Shown: positions 9,176 through 18,342, counted from the first letter of the stretch. The stretch: 64,000 bases of DNA from Xanthomarina spongicola (GCF_003148645.1 NZ_QGGP01000003.1:248001-312000); one strand, 5' to 3'. Notes: generated by a model not told the origin, from the sequence alone. Translations and numbers: made by a program.

Positions 9176-10163
9176 TTCGGGTATTATACTAACATTAGCT
9201 TATCCGGAAACTATTGTTATGGTTTCAGAAGAATGGTTTTCACCTTATATGCGTTATGTAGGTATTGGCAAAAAGAATTATGTTCGCGCTGGTCATGCAG
9301 CATTGGTGTTAATAGACAAGAAAACGGGTATTCTAGAATATCATGACTTTGGCAGATATATAACTCCTGAGCCTAGTGGTCGTGTAAGAGGGAAAGATAC
9401 AGATTGCGAATTAGAATTTCCGTTAATTGCTAGAATAAAAGACGATGTAATTATTAACCTTGAAGAAATTTTAGTCTATTTAGCCACGCATCCAAAATTA
9501 ACTCATGGAGATGGAACAATGTATGCTTCTGTTTGTAATGAGGTTGATTACAATCTAGCTAGAAATCATATAACTAAAATGCAAAACAAGCATTTTATTA
9601 GGTATGCAGCATTTATTAAAAACGCATGTAATTGCGCCAGATTTGTAACAGATACGCTAATTGCTTCTGTAACTAATATCAAAATTGGAAAACAACTAAT
9701 TCGGTCTAAATGGTTTACTCCAAGTACTGTTGGAAATGTAGTAATAGCTGATACTAATAATAAAGTTTATCAATTAGATGAACAAGGGAATTTCTTAGAT
9801 GCTTCTATTTCTGTCAGCAAGATTAATAGAACACATTTTTTAGATAAATTACAAGAACATAAACCTAATTTTATTGGTACTTTACAACCAAAACCAATAG
9901 CTAAATCTCATGAATTAGCACAATGGCTATCTGGTATTGCAGCTGGAGCCTGGTTTGAATTGCATCCAACTAATGAAATTCATTTATATGTTTTTAGACG
10001 CATATCTCCTTATGGAAATGTAGATATAGACGCCATCTATGAAATAGATAATATTAGTTTTAAATATGAAAATGGATTTGAATTTATTCATTATTCAAAT
10101 TGTAAATTCTTTCATGTAAAACAAGAGAATCAAGTTTTTAGATTTAATAGAGTCTTGGATTAG
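9168..10163 (+). CDS. Uncharacterised protein with LRAT/NlpC-P60-like signature
   Basis: A 331-residue protein starting inside the end of the NRDE gene. It has no signal peptide or membrane helix. An N-terminal GHAALVLIDKKTG.LEYHDFGRY block and a later NACNCARFVTDTL block resemble the His and Asn-Cys motifs of circularly permuted papain-fold enzymes (LRAT and NlpC/P60 relatives, where NC-EHF is typical). I infer a thiol hydrolase or acyltransferase-like fold in the first 200 residues; the C-terminal about 120 residues (SHELAQWLSGIAAGAWFEL onward) look like a separate small domain. It may correspond to the flavobacterial family DUF6695, from memory only. Function unknown. Confidence 0.65.
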   Translation: MTNSGIILTLAYPETIVMVSEEWFSPYMRYVGIGKKNYVRAGHAALVLIDKKTGILEYHDFGRYITPEPSGRVRGKDTDCELEFPLIARIKDDVIINLEEILVYLATHPKLTHGDGTMYASVCNEVDYNLARNHITKMQNKHFIRYAAFIKNACNCARFVTDTLIASVTNIKIGKQLIRSKWFTPSTVGNVVIADTNNKVYQLDEQGNFLDASISVSKINRTHFLDKLQEHKPNFIGTLQPKPIAKSHELAQWLSGIAAGAWFELHPTNEIHLYVFRRISPYGNVDIDAIYEIDNISFKYENGFEFIHYSNCKFFHVKQENQVFRFNRVLD

Positions 10164-10171
10164 CTTTATAA

Positions 10172-10558
10172 TTAATTAAGAGCAAAAGGAGCACTTAATT
10201 TAAATGCAGGAATTGTTACGTTAAACTTTTTAGATGTTGTTAAGTTTATCATATTATAATGTCCATACATAGCGCCATAAGGTGACGTTAATAAACATCC
10301 AGAAGAATATGTATGAGATTCGCCAGGCTTTAAAACAGGTTTTTTACCAATAACGCCCTCACCTGTAATAGTTTCTTGATTATTTAAAGAGTCTAATATA
10401 GTCCATTCTCTAGCATGAAGTTGAACGGAGTCTTTGCTCTGGTTTTCAATAGTTACTTTATATCCAAAAGCATATTGCATTTTATAATTTTTATAAAATG
10501 TACCTTCGAAAGACGTTTCTACAGAAATTTTAATACCTTTTGTTACTTGCTGAACCAT
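10172..10558 (-). CDS. apaG: ApaG domain protein
   Basis: A 128-residue immunoglobulin-like ApaG (DUF525) protein, standard length. The diagnostic run is GEGVIGKKPVLKPGE followed by YSSGCLLTSPYGAMYGHYNM. Bacterial ApaG has been linked to Co2+/Mg2+ homeostasis, and the fold binds pyrophosphate groups; its exact biochemical role is unsettled. It is convergent with the LRAT/NlpC-like gene, with an 8-base gap. Confidence 0.92.
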   Translation of the reverse strand: MVQQVTKGIKISVETSFEGTFYKNYKMQYAFGYKVTIENQSKDSVQLHAREWTILDSLNNQETITGEGVIGKKPVLKPGESHTYSSGCLLTSPYGAMYGHYNMINLTTSKKFNVTIPAFKLSAPFALN

Positions 10559-10654
10559 TTATACTAGGGTTACAATGTGATGTAATATAACAAAATTATA
10601 AAATATATATGTTAATATTACAAATTTTAAGACAACTGCCAATAAAAACGGGTT

Positions 10655-11938
10655 CTAATTCGCAATATTTATTGAATTTGCTTCACCTATTCCAATAAGT
10701 CTATCGTATCTGGCACCTAAATCTCTATAGTAAACCAATACTTTATAATTATTGTCTGTTTGATGAAAATTACCACTTATGGCACCTTCTTGAAGTTTAT
10801 TGTTCTCGTCTGTTAACACATATTTGTAGCTATAAAAACCTTGTTTTAATAATAATTGTGCTTCGTAAACTCCACGAGCATCGTTATAATGCATCTTGTT
10901 TGCTTCGGTTAGTTCGTAATTATTAAAATTGCCATAAACGTAAATGTTTTTATTCATAATAGATTCTTCTGCTAATAAAGAAAAATGCATCCAAACATAA
11001 TCTGCTTCAATCCAAGGTCTTTCAGTATCTAAAGCAGTAATAACAAAATTCCCATTAATATCTGGGTTGAATGTATAAGGTCTGTTTGCTCTAACAATGT
11101 CTGTAAATAAAAAATTATTATATAAGTCTTCTAGTTCAATAAATTGTATAGAAACGTTAGCTCCACGAATATCTTTATTTTCGAAATTTAAATATTCATT
11201 ACCTGCCCAAAAACTCGATTCACTTGTATATTTATATATTAATTCGTTTCCTAATGTATATTGTGGCTTAAGATTAGATATTGCAGTATTTAAATTATTG
11301 TTTTGAACAATTAATGTTTTAACAGTTTCTACTGGATTATTGAATAAGATACTTGAAGACGAAATTGCCAAATCAATAGTGTGTTTCTCGTCATAATATT
11401 TAACGTCTCTAGATCTTCTTACAATTACACCAACATCTGCTTGGTTTTCATAAATCATGAATTTTCTAGAAAACACTAACTCATCATAATCATCAAAAAT
11501 TTGAAGCATATAATTTCCTGATTTAATTAAACCACGAGTTCTTTCGTTTGGGATTGTAAGGTTATAATGAGAATATATCTGAAATGTATTAAATGAATTT
11601 TCATAATGCCTAATTCTATTATTATCATAGCCAACCATATATTCAGCTTTACTAAGATTTGATGGTTTCCAATCGAAATCGAAATGTTCTATTTTATAAT
11701 AAAAATCATCTTCATTTCCGTTTAAAGCATCAAAAGTTAAAACAATTCTATCGCCTAATTTTATAATTGGCAATTGACTTTCAGGTGTTTTCCCGGAAAA
11801 AACAACCGTTTTAATATAGTCTGGAGCAATGACTTCTTCTGCTTGTCCAAAAAGCAAAAAAGGGAATATTATTAATAAAAAAGAGTGTTTTATACTTTGT
11901 GTCATTTTGTGTTTCATTAGTTGGGTAAATATAAACAA
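10655..11938 (-). CDS. Type IX secretion system plug protein (DUF5103 family)
   Basis: About 415-427 residues. The signal peptide (HSFLLIIFPFLLFGQ) is followed by beta-rich sequence typical of the DUF5103/T9SS plug family: an N-terminal domain with IVLTFDALNGNEDDFYYKIEHFDFDW, and a C-terminal immunoglobulin-like domain with NIYVYGNFNNYELTEANKM and GFYSYKYVLTDENN, resembling glycogen-binding-like folds. In Flavobacterium johnsoniae the plug occludes the periplasmic side of the SprA translocon. The longest frame starts at 11938; internal ATGs at 11917 or 11905 place the signal peptide closer to the N-terminus, and 11905 (MTQSIKHSF) seems most natural. It fits with the T9SS cargo protein at 4.2-6.5 kb. 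Confidence 0.8.
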   Translation of the reverse strand: MFIFTQLMKHKMTQSIKHSFLLIIFPFLLFGQAEEVIAPDYIKTVVFSGKTPESQLPIIKLGDRIVLTFDALNGNEDDFYYKIEHFDFDWKPSNLSKAEYMVGYDNNRIRHYENSFNTFQIYSHYNLTIPNERTRGLIKSGNYMLQIFDDYDELVFSRKFMIYENQADVGVIVRRSRDVKYYDEKHTIDLAISSSSILFNNPVETVKTLIVQNNNLNTAISNLKPQYTLGNELIYKYTSESSFWAGNEYLNFENKDIRGANVSIQFIELEDLYNNFLFTDIVRANRPYTFNPDINGNFVITALDTERPWIEADYVWMHFSLLAEESIMNKNIYVYGNFNNYELTEANKMHYNDARGVYEAQLLLKQGFYSYKYVLTDENNKLQEGAISGNFHQTDNNYKVLVYYRDLGARYDRLIGIGEANSINIAN

Positions 11939-12026
11939 ATTTTATGCCTAACTATTTTTTGTTATTTAGAATAAATATAAATAACAAACTTCATTAAACT
12001 CTAGTATAAATTCATATAGAATTTAG

Positions 12027-12034
12027 TAAATTTG
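12027..12034 (+). promoter_or_regulatory. Promoter -7 box of the nqr operon
   Basis: TAAATTTG matches TANNTTTG, 64 bases upstream of nqrA, giving a leader of roughly 58 bases. Confidence 0.6.
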
Positions 12035-12098
12035 CACGGATTTTTAAGTCGATTAAAAATCTTAATCACATTTACTATTAACAAATAGATTTATAAAT

Positions 12099-13454
12099 AT
12101 GTCAAACGACATTAAGATTAAAAAAGGTCTGGACATTAAACTTAAAGGTGAAGCTGAAAAAGCTACTGAAAATGCTATAATTAGCAATTTCTGCACTTTG
12201 AGACCTGAAGATTTTCACGGAGTTACTCCAAAATTATTAGTTAAAGTTGGTGCTAAAGTAAAAGCAGGTGAACCTATTTTTTACGATAAATCTAACGAAG
12301 CAATAAAATTTGTTTCGCCTGTGTCTGGTGAAATTTTAGAGATTTCTCGTGGAGAAAAAAGAAGAATATTAGCTGTTAAAATACAAGCTGATAAAGAACA
12401 ATCATTCCAAGATCATGGAAAGTTAGATGTTAATTCTGCAAAAGCAGAAGATGTTAAAGCACATTTATTAACATCTGGATGCTGGCCATTTATTAAGCAA
12501 CGTCCTTATGATATTATTGCAAACCCAAATAAATCTCCTAAAGCGATTTTTATTTCAGGTTATGCTTCTGCACCTTTAGCAGCAGATTTAGACTATACCT
12601 TAAAAGGAAAAGAAGTAGAACTGCAAGCAGCAGTAACAGCTTTAGGAAAACTTACTGAAGGGAAAGTACATGTGTCTGTTGGTAAAAACACAAATTCACC
12701 ATTATCTGGTTTAAACGGAATAACTTTACACACAGTTTCAGGACCACACCCTTCTGGAAATGTTGGAACGCTGATTAATAAAATTGATCCAGTAAATAAA
12801 GGAGAAGTTGTTTGGACAGTTAATGCACAAGACCTTGTAATTATTGGTGAAATGTTATTAACTGGTAAATTTAATGCAGAACGTATTGTTGCTTTAGCAG
12901 GTTCTTCAATTAAAAAGCCAAGATACTTTAAAACCAAAATTGGTAGCGAAATTGCTACTATGGTTTATGATAATGGTATAGATAAAGATGGAAACGACCG
13001 AATTATTTCCGGTAACGTTTTATCTGGAAAACACGTGAAACCAGATGGAAGCTTAGATTATTACAGTAATGTAATTACAGTAATTCCAGAAGGAGATGAT
13101 TATGAACTGTTTGGATGGAATAAACCAGTTTTTAATAAAATATCTCAATCTAGAGCTTTAACTTTTTCTTGGTTAACACCGAATAAAAAATTCGATTTAA
13201 ATACAAATACGAATGGCGAACATAGAGCTTTTGTTTTAACAGGTAATTACGAAGAGGTTTTTCCTCTTGATATTTATCCGTTACAGATATTAAAAGCTTG
13301 TATGTATAACGATTTAGATGAAATGGAAGCTTTAGGAATGTACGAAGTTGCTCCTGAAGATTTTGCTTTAACAGAATTTGTTTGTGTGTCTAAACAGCCA
13401 CATCAAGAGATTATTAGAAAAGGGTTGGACGTAATGATAAAAGAGATTGGATAA
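12099..13454 (+). CDS. nqrA: Na+-translocating NADH:quinone reductase subunit A
   Basis: A 451-residue soluble subunit of the sodium pump, matching the family length. It begins MSNDIKIKKGLDIKLKGEAE, with the NqrA signature of KxGLDIxLxGxA, and shows the biotin-carboxyl-carrier-like segment VGAKVKAGEPIFYDK and later GPHPSGNVGTLINKIDPV. It is the first gene of nqrABCDEF and sits on the cytoplasmic face, where it takes part in quinone interaction. Confidence 0.97.
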   Translation: MSNDIKIKKGLDIKLKGEAEKATENAIISNFCTLRPEDFHGVTPKLLVKVGAKVKAGEPIFYDKSNEAIKFVSPVSGEILEISRGEKRRILAVKIQADKEQSFQDHGKLDVNSAKAEDVKAHLLTSGCWPFIKQRPYDIIANPNKSPKAIFISGYASAPLAADLDYTLKGKEVELQAAVTALGKLTEGKVHVSVGKNTNSPLSGLNGITLHTVSGPHPSGNVGTLINKIDPVNKGEVVWTVNAQDLVIIGEMLLTGKFNAERIVALAGSSIKKPRYFKTKIGSEIATMVYDNGIDKDGNDRIISGNVLSGKHVKPDGSLDYYSNVITVIPEGDDYELFGWNKPVFNKISQSRALTFSWLTPNKKFDLNTNTNGEHRAFVLTGNYEEVFPLDIYPLQILKACMYNDLDEMEALGMYEVAPEDFALTEFVCVSKQPHQEIIRKGLDVMIKEIG

Positions 13455-13503
13455 TTATTTTATTCATTTTGTGAAACAAAATGATAAATATTAATATAAG
13501 AAT

Positions 13504-14703
13504 ATGGGTTTAAAAAGCACATTACATAACTTAAAAGAAAAGTATAAAGGAACCAAGATGGCTCCAGCATTTAATGCACTACATACTTTTTTATACTTGC
13601 CAAATGAGACCACACACAATGGGACTCATATTAAAGTAGCAGACGATTTAAAACGTACCATGAACATAGTTATTATGGCTATGGTACCATGTTTACTTTT
13701 TGGAATGTTTAATGCTGGATATCAGCATTTTTCTGCTCTAGGAACACCAGTTGAATTCTTGTCATGGGATGCCTTTTACATAGGATTAATAAAAATATTA
13801 CCCCTAGTAATTGTTTCTTATGGTGTTGGGTTAGCTATCGAATTTCTATTCGCTGTAATTAATAAACACGAAGTAGAAGAAGGGTATCTTGTAACAGGAA
13901 TGTTAGTGCCATTAATTGTTCCAATAGATACGCCACTATGGATGCTTGCTGTAGCAGTGGCATTTGGAGTTGTTATTGGGAAAGAAGTTTTTGGTGGAAC
14001 AGGAATGAATATCTTAAATCCTGCATTAACTATTCGTGCCTTTTTATTCTTCGCCTATCCAACATGGATGTCTGGAGATAAAGTTTGGGTACATGGTGCA
14101 GTAGAAAGAGACCAAATGATTGCAGCTGGCGAAAAATTAGATGCCATCTCTGGAGAAACCATTCTAGGGACCTTAGCACAAGGTAAAGAGGTAGTCTATT
14201 CACTTTCAGATATGTTCTACGGATTTATTCCTGGCTCAGTTGGAGAAACATCTACCTTATTAATATTATTAGGAGGTTTATTTTTAATCTTCACTAAAAT
14301 TGGTAGCTGGAGAATTATGTTATCCTCTACTATTGGAGCCTTAGTTATGGGCTTAATATTTAACGGACTTGTTAGTGCAGACATTATTTCTGAAGGGAGT
14401 AAGTTCTATGGCTTAATGAGCACAACATTCTGGCATCACTTACTAATTGGTGGTTTTGCTTTCGGAACCGTATTTATGGCTACAGATCCTGTAACAGCTT
14501 CGCAAACCAATAAAGGAAAATGGATTTATGGTTTCTTAATAGGATTTTTATCTATTATGATTCGTGTATTCAATCCAGCATATCCAGAAGGCGTTATGTT
14601 AGCTATTTTATTAATGAACGTTATGGCACCAACTATCGATCATTATGTGGTTCAAGGAAATGTGAAACAAAGAATGAAACGTCTTAAAGTTAAAAACGCA
14701 TAA
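13504..14703 (+). CDS. nqrB: Na+-translocating NADH:quinone reductase subunit B
   Basis: A 399-residue multi-helix membrane subunit that carries covalent FMN and riboflavin. The flavin acceptor is Thr219 in LDAISGETILGTLAQG; the textbook motif is SGAT, here SGET. The segment GFIPGSVGETSTLLILLGGLFLIFTKIGSWRI matches the family closely. Other conserved points are GGTGMNILNPALTIRAFLFF and FMATDPVTASQT. The FMN would be attached by the ApbE protein encoded at 22.6 kb. It starts 49 bases after nqrA, the second-largest spacer in the operon. Confidence 0.96.
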   Translation: MGLKSTLHNLKEKYKGTKMAPAFNALHTFLYLPNETTHNGTHIKVADDLKRTMNIVIMAMVPCLLFGMFNAGYQHFSALGTPVEFLSWDAFYIGLIKILPLVIVSYGVGLAIEFLFAVINKHEVEEGYLVTGMLVPLIVPIDTPLWMLAVAVAFGVVIGKEVFGGTGMNILNPALTIRAFLFFAYPTWMSGDKVWVHGAVERDQMIAAGEKLDAISGETILGTLAQGKEVVYSLSDMFYGFIPGSVGETSTLLILLGGLFLIFTKIGSWRIMLSSTIGALVMGLIFNGLVSADIISEGSKFYGLMSTTFWHHLLIGGFAFGTVFMATDPVTASQTNKGKWIYGFLIGFLSIMIRVFNPAYPEGVMLAILLMNVMAPTIDHYVVQGNVKQRMKRLKVKNA

Positions 14704-14705
14704 CA

Positions 14706-15452
14706 ATGGAAAAAAGAACAGATAAAAACTCATATACCATCATTTTTGCAGTAGGAATGGTATTAGTAGTAGGTACGTTATTAGCTTATGCATCGTCATC
14801 CTTAAAAGATAGAATTACAACTAATAGAGAGTTGGAAAAGCAACAAAATATTTTGTATGCTATGGGAATTAATGAAAACGATGAAAGCAATGCTATTTTT
14901 GTCTCAACAAAAGAAGCACCTAAATTGTTTACAGAATATATTAAAAAGCAATTAGTTATTCAAGGTGATAATGTTACCGAAGACAACCAAGCTTATTTAA
15001 TTGATGTTAAAAAAGAACAAACCAATGCAAAAGCAGGTAAAGAAAGAAGATTACCATTGTTTATTGGTGAAAAAGAGGGTGTAACTTATTATATAGCTCC
15101 AATTAGAGGGAAAGGTCTATGGGATGCTATTTGGGCTTACATTGCAATGGATGAAAATATGGTTGTACAAGGTGCATTCTTTGACCATAAAGGAGAGACT
15201 GCTGGCCTTGGAGCAAACATTAATAAACGTTTCTTTATGGACGATTTTATTGGTGAAGACTTAATGTCTAACGGTAAATTTGTTGGAATTAAGGTTGCCA
15301 AAGGAAATGCAGATCCATTAAATATAGATAAAACAGATAACGAGGTTGACGCAATAGCTGGATCGACAATTACTGGAGATGGTGTTTCTGCCATGCTTAG
15401 AAATGAGTTGAGACTATATGTGCCTTATTTTGAAAACTTAAAAAACAATTAA
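14706..15452 (+). CDS. nqrC: Na+-translocating NADH:quinone reductase subunit C
   Basis: A 248-residue subunit with one N-terminal helix (about residues 12-32) and a periplasmic flavin domain. The covalent FMN site is Thr221 in VDAIAGSTITGDGVSAM, a variant of the usual SGAT motif. The conserved region GLWDAIWAYIAMD and the segment HKGETAGLGANI support the assignment. It begins 2 bases after nqrB, so the two are tightly coupled. Confidence 0.96.
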   Translation: MEKRTDKNSYTIIFAVGMVLVVGTLLAYASSSLKDRITTNRELEKQQNILYAMGINENDESNAIFVSTKEAPKLFTEYIKKQLVIQGDNVTEDNQAYLIDVKKEQTNAKAGKERRLPLFIGEKEGVTYYIAPIRGKGLWDAIWAYIAMDENMVVQGAFFDHKGETAGLGANINKRFFMDDFIGEDLMSNGKFVGIKVAKGNADPLNIDKTDNEVDAIAGSTITGDGVSAMLRNELRLYVPYFENLKNN

Positions 15453-15455
15453 TAT

Positions 15456-16100
15456 ATGGGACTTTTATCAAAAAAAGATGCCAATCTAATATTAGACCCT
15501 TTAGCAGATAACAACCCAATTACTATTCAAGTACTTGGTATTTGTTCTGCTTTAGCAATTACAGCAGAACTAAAAGCCTCATTAGTAATGGCTATTTCTG
15601 TAATATTTGTAATGGGTGTTGGAAATGTGGTTATTTCTTTAATGCGAAATATTATTCCGTCTAAAATTAGAATTATCGTGCAACTAATCGTAGTGGCAAC
15701 TTTAGTTATTATTGTGGATTTAGTTTTAAAAGCCTTTGCTTATGAGTTAAGTAAAACACTTTCGGTTTTTGTTGGATTAATTATTACAAACTGTATTATT
15801 ATGGGACGTTTTGAAGCTTTTGCTTTAGCAAATGGTACTTGGCGTTCTTTCCTAGACGGAATTGGTAACGCTTTAGGTTATGGTGTTATTTTAATTATTG
15901 TTGGATTCTTTAGAGAATTATTAGGATCTGGAACTTTATTTGGAATCCCAGTTTTAGGAGACCCAATAGCAAAAACAGGATTGTATGCAACAGGTTACGA
16001 AAATAACGGGTTTATGATTATGCCTCCAATGGCGTTAATAGTTGTAGGAATTATTATTTGGGTACAACGTAGTAGAAATAAAGCATTAATAGAAGACTAA
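15456..16100 (+). CDS. nqrD: Na+-translocating NADH:quinone reductase subunit D
   Basis: A 214-residue membrane subunit of the Rnf/Nqr D-E family with six predicted helices. It contains LTNCIIMGR-like ITNCIIMGRFEAFALANG and FREILGSGTLFG-like FRELLGSGTLFG, both hallmark blocks; the first holds one of the conserved cysteines that help bind the intramembrane iron centre together with NqrE. It follows nqrC by 3 bases. A 77-base spacer with a stem-loop separates it from nqrE. Confidence 0.95.
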   Translation: MGLLSKKDANLILDPLADNNPITIQVLGICSALAITAELKASLVMAISVIFVMGVGNVVISLMRNIIPSKIRIIVQLIVVATLVIIVDLVLKAFAYELSKTLSVFVGLIITNCIIMGRFEAFALANGTWRSFLDGIGNALGYGVILIIVGFFRELLGSGTLFGIPVLGDPIAKTGLYATGYENNGFMIMPPMALIVVGIIIWVQRSRNKALIED

Positions 16101-16108
16101 ACTAGTAA

Positions 16109-16157
16109 CTAGTAGCAAGTAAAAGGAATTAGTTTTAGACTAACTACTTATTACTAG
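16109..16157 (+). repeat. Intercistronic stem-loop between nqrD and nqrE
   Basis: The 13-base arms CTAGTAGCAAGTA (16109-16121) and TACTTATTACTAG (16145-16157) pair with one wobble and one mismatch, enclosing a smaller TTAGT/ACTAA hairpin. It is the largest spacer in an otherwise tightly packed operon. It could be an RNA stability or partial termination element, or a repeat insertion. Confidence 0.6.
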
Positions 16158-16177
16158 CCACTAACAAACTAACATAT

Positions 16178-16906
16178 ATGGAACATATAGAATTATTTTT
16201 CAAATCGATATTTATAGATAACATGGTATTTTCAGTATTCCTTGGAATGTGTTCTTACCTAGCAGTATCTAAAAAGGTGGCTACAGCTGTTGGACTTGGT
16301 GCTGCAGTTATCTTTGTATTAGCTATTACAGTACCATTAAACTGGTTACTGGATCAATATTTATTACAACCTGGTGCTTTAAAATGGTTAGGAGCTGAAT
16401 ATGCAGACTACGATTTAAGTTTCCTTTCATTTATTATGTTTATTGCTACCATTGCAACCATGGTTCAATTAGTAGAAATAATTGTAGAGAAATTTTCTCC
16501 ATCATTATACAACTCACTAGGTATTTTCTTACCATTAATTGCAGTAAACTGCGCTATTTTAGGTGGTTCATTATTCATGCAATCAAGAGAAATAGCAACT
16601 TTAGGATTAGCAACAACTTACGGAATTGGTTCAGGAATTGGTTGGTTTATAGCCATTCTTGCAATTGCTGCTATTCGTGAAAAAATTAGATATTCAAATG
16701 TACCTGCACCTTTAAGAGGTTTAGGAATTACATTTATTATTACTGGTTTAATGGCTATTGGTTTTATGAGCTTTGGAGGTATGTTAACTGGAGGAGATGA
16801 AGAAGTTAAAACTGAAGAAAAAACAGCAGTAGTAGAACCTGTAGTAAAACAGGAAGAAAATAAAACAGAAGCATTAGCTGATAACACAATAAAAGTAATT
16901 GAATAG
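16178..16906 (+). CDS. nqrE: Na+-translocating NADH:quinone reductase subunit E, with extended tail
   Basis: A 242-residue homologue of NqrD with inverted topology. The family part spans about residues 1-203 and includes [17 protein letters not shown] (conserved cysteine of the intramembrane iron site) and [22 protein letters not shown]. It then runs on for about 38 extra residues of Glu/Lys/Val-rich, low-complexity sequence ([19 protein letters not shown] and onward). Well-studied NqrE proteins end close to the FMSF motif at about 198-200 residues. The stop codon lies 1 base before the nqrF ATG. Confidence 0.95.
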   Translation: MEHIELFFKSIFIDNMVFSVFLGMCSYLAVSKKVATAVGLGAAVIFVLAITVPLNWLLDQYLLQPGALKWLGAEYADYDLSFLSFIMFIATIATMVQLVEIIVEKFSPSLYNSLGIFLPLIAVNCAILGGSLFMQSREIATLGLATTYGIGSGIGWFIAILAIAAIREKIRYSNVPAPLRGLGITFIITGLMAIGFMSFGGMLTGGDEEVKTEEKTAVVEPVVKQEENKTEALADNTIKVIE

Positions 16907-16907
16907 C

Positions 16908-18218
16908 ATGATAGTATTAGCAGCAAGTACATTAGGAACAATCATCATAACAGTAGTCGCTTTCTTAATAATTACATTGTTATTAGTTGCGTTATTATTG
17001 GTTGTAAAACAAAAATTATCACCATCAGGTCCAGTAAAGATCTTGATTAATGGTGAAAGAGAAATTGAGGTTGCTTCTGGAGATAGTTTACTAACTACAT
17101 TAGGAGCTCAAAAAATATTTTTACCATCAGCATGTGGTGGAGGTGGAACATGTATTCAATGTGAATGTCATGTATTATCTGGTGGAGGAGAAGCTCTTCC
17201 AACTGAAACACCTCATTTTACTCGTAAAGAATTACAACAAGGTGCTCGTTTATCTTGTCAGGTAAAAGTAAAACAAGACATGGAAATTAGCATTCCAGAA
17301 GAAGTTTTCGGAATTAAAAAATGGGAAGCAACTGTAGTTCGTAATTATAACGTAGCCTCATTTATTAAGGAATTTGTTGTTGAAATTCCAGAAGATATGG
17401 GTTATAAAGCTGGAGGGTATATTCAAATTGAAATTCCAGAATGTACTGTGAATTTTAAGGATATGGATATTACAGCTCATCCTGAAGAGCATGAAACTCC
17501 AGATAAGTTTCAAGCTGAATGGGACAAGTTTAATCTTTGGCCTTTAGTAATGAAAAATACTGAGACTGTTGAAAGAGCATATTCAATGGCTTCTTATCCA
17601 GCTGAAGGACGTGAGATTATGTTAAACGTTCGTATTGCTACTCCACCTTGGGATAGAAATAAAAACGGATGGATGGATGTTAATCCTGGAATTGCTTCTT
17701 CGTATATATTTAACCAAAAACCTGGCGATAAAGTTATTATCTCAGGACCTTATGGCGAGTTCTTTATAAACGAATCTGAAAGCGAAATGCTTTACGTTGG
17801 TGGAGGAGCTGGAATGGCACCTATGCGTTCACATTTATACCACTTATTCAAAACCTTAAAAACAGGTAGAAAAGTAACATATTGGTATGGTGGACGTTCT
17901 AAGCGTGAGTTATTCTACTTAGAGCACTTTGCTGAATTAGAAAGAGAATTTCCTAATTTTAAATTCTATTTAGCTTTATCTGAGCCAATGCCAGAAGATA
18001 ACTGGAAAGTAAAAGAGAATATTGATGCTCCAGGAGATGGGTTTGTAGGGTTTATTCATAACTGCGTTATTGAAAACTATTTAAATCATCATGAATCTCC
18101 AGAAGATATTGAATTGTATTTCTGTGGACCTCCATTAATGAACCAAGCTGTTCAAAAAATGGGAGAAGATTTTGGAATTCCAGATGAGCATATTAGATTT
18201 GATGACTTTGGAGGATAG
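16908..18218 (+). CDS. nqrF: Na+-translocating NADH:quinone reductase subunit F
   Basis: The NADH-oxidising subunit, 436 residues from the ATG at 16908 (a TTG nine bases earlier is in frame but overlaps nqrE). Domain order: N-terminal membrane helix (about 8-34), 2Fe-2S ferredoxin domain with CGGGGTCIQCEC and a final cysteine in RLSCQ, FAD domain with RAYSMASYP, and NADH domain with GGGAGMAPMRSHLYH. It passes electrons from NADH through FAD and the 2Fe-2S centre to the membrane flavins. It is the last gene of the operon. Confidence 0.97.
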   Translation: MIVLAASTLGTIIITVVAFLIITLLLVALLLVVKQKLSPSGPVKILINGEREIEVASGDSLLTTLGAQKIFLPSACGGGGTCIQCECHVLSGGGEALPTETPHFTRKELQQGARLSCQVKVKQDMEISIPEEVFGIKKWEATVVRNYNVASFIKEFVVEIPEDMGYKAGGYIQIEIPECTVNFKDMDITAHPEEHETPDKFQAEWDKFNLWPLVMKNTETVERAYSMASYPAEGREIMLNVRIATPPWDRNKNGWMDVNPGIASSYIFNQKPGDKVIISGPYGEFFINESESEMLYVGGGAGMAPMRSHLYHLFKTLKTGRKVTYWYGGRSKRELFYLEHFAELEREFPNFKFYLALSEPMPEDNWKVKENIDAPGDGFVGFIHNCVIENYLNHHESPEDIELYFCGPPLMNQAVQKMGEDFGIPDEHIRFDDFGG

Positions 18219-18289
18219 TCGATAATTGCCATTTAATAATGAAATGTCATTCCAAGTTTGTGCTAGGAATCTCATATAAATAAAATAGA

Positions 18290-18307
18290 TTCCTGCTTTC
18301 GCAGGAA
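18290..18307. repeat. Palindromic repeat, family A (TTCCTGC...GCAGGAA)
   Basis: The 18-base palindrome TTCCTGCTTTCGCAGGAA follows a degraded half-copy (TCATTCC...GGAATCTC, 18248-18273). Copies with the same arms occur at 23586-23603, 23699-23716, 43551-43568 and 45627-45644. Confidence 0.85.
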
Positions 18308-18311
18308 AGAC

Positions 18312-18342
18312 AAAAAACCCAATACAGTGTGTTGGGTTTTTT
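18312..18342. terminator. Bidirectional terminator between nqrF and ggt
   Basis: The stem AAAAAACCCAA (18312-18322) pairs with TTGGGTTTTTT (18332-18342) across a short loop, in the gap between convergent genes. Confidence 0.85.

Noticed and set aside
12593-12937. 114-residue minus-strand frame
   Set aside because: Antisense to nqrA; shadow.
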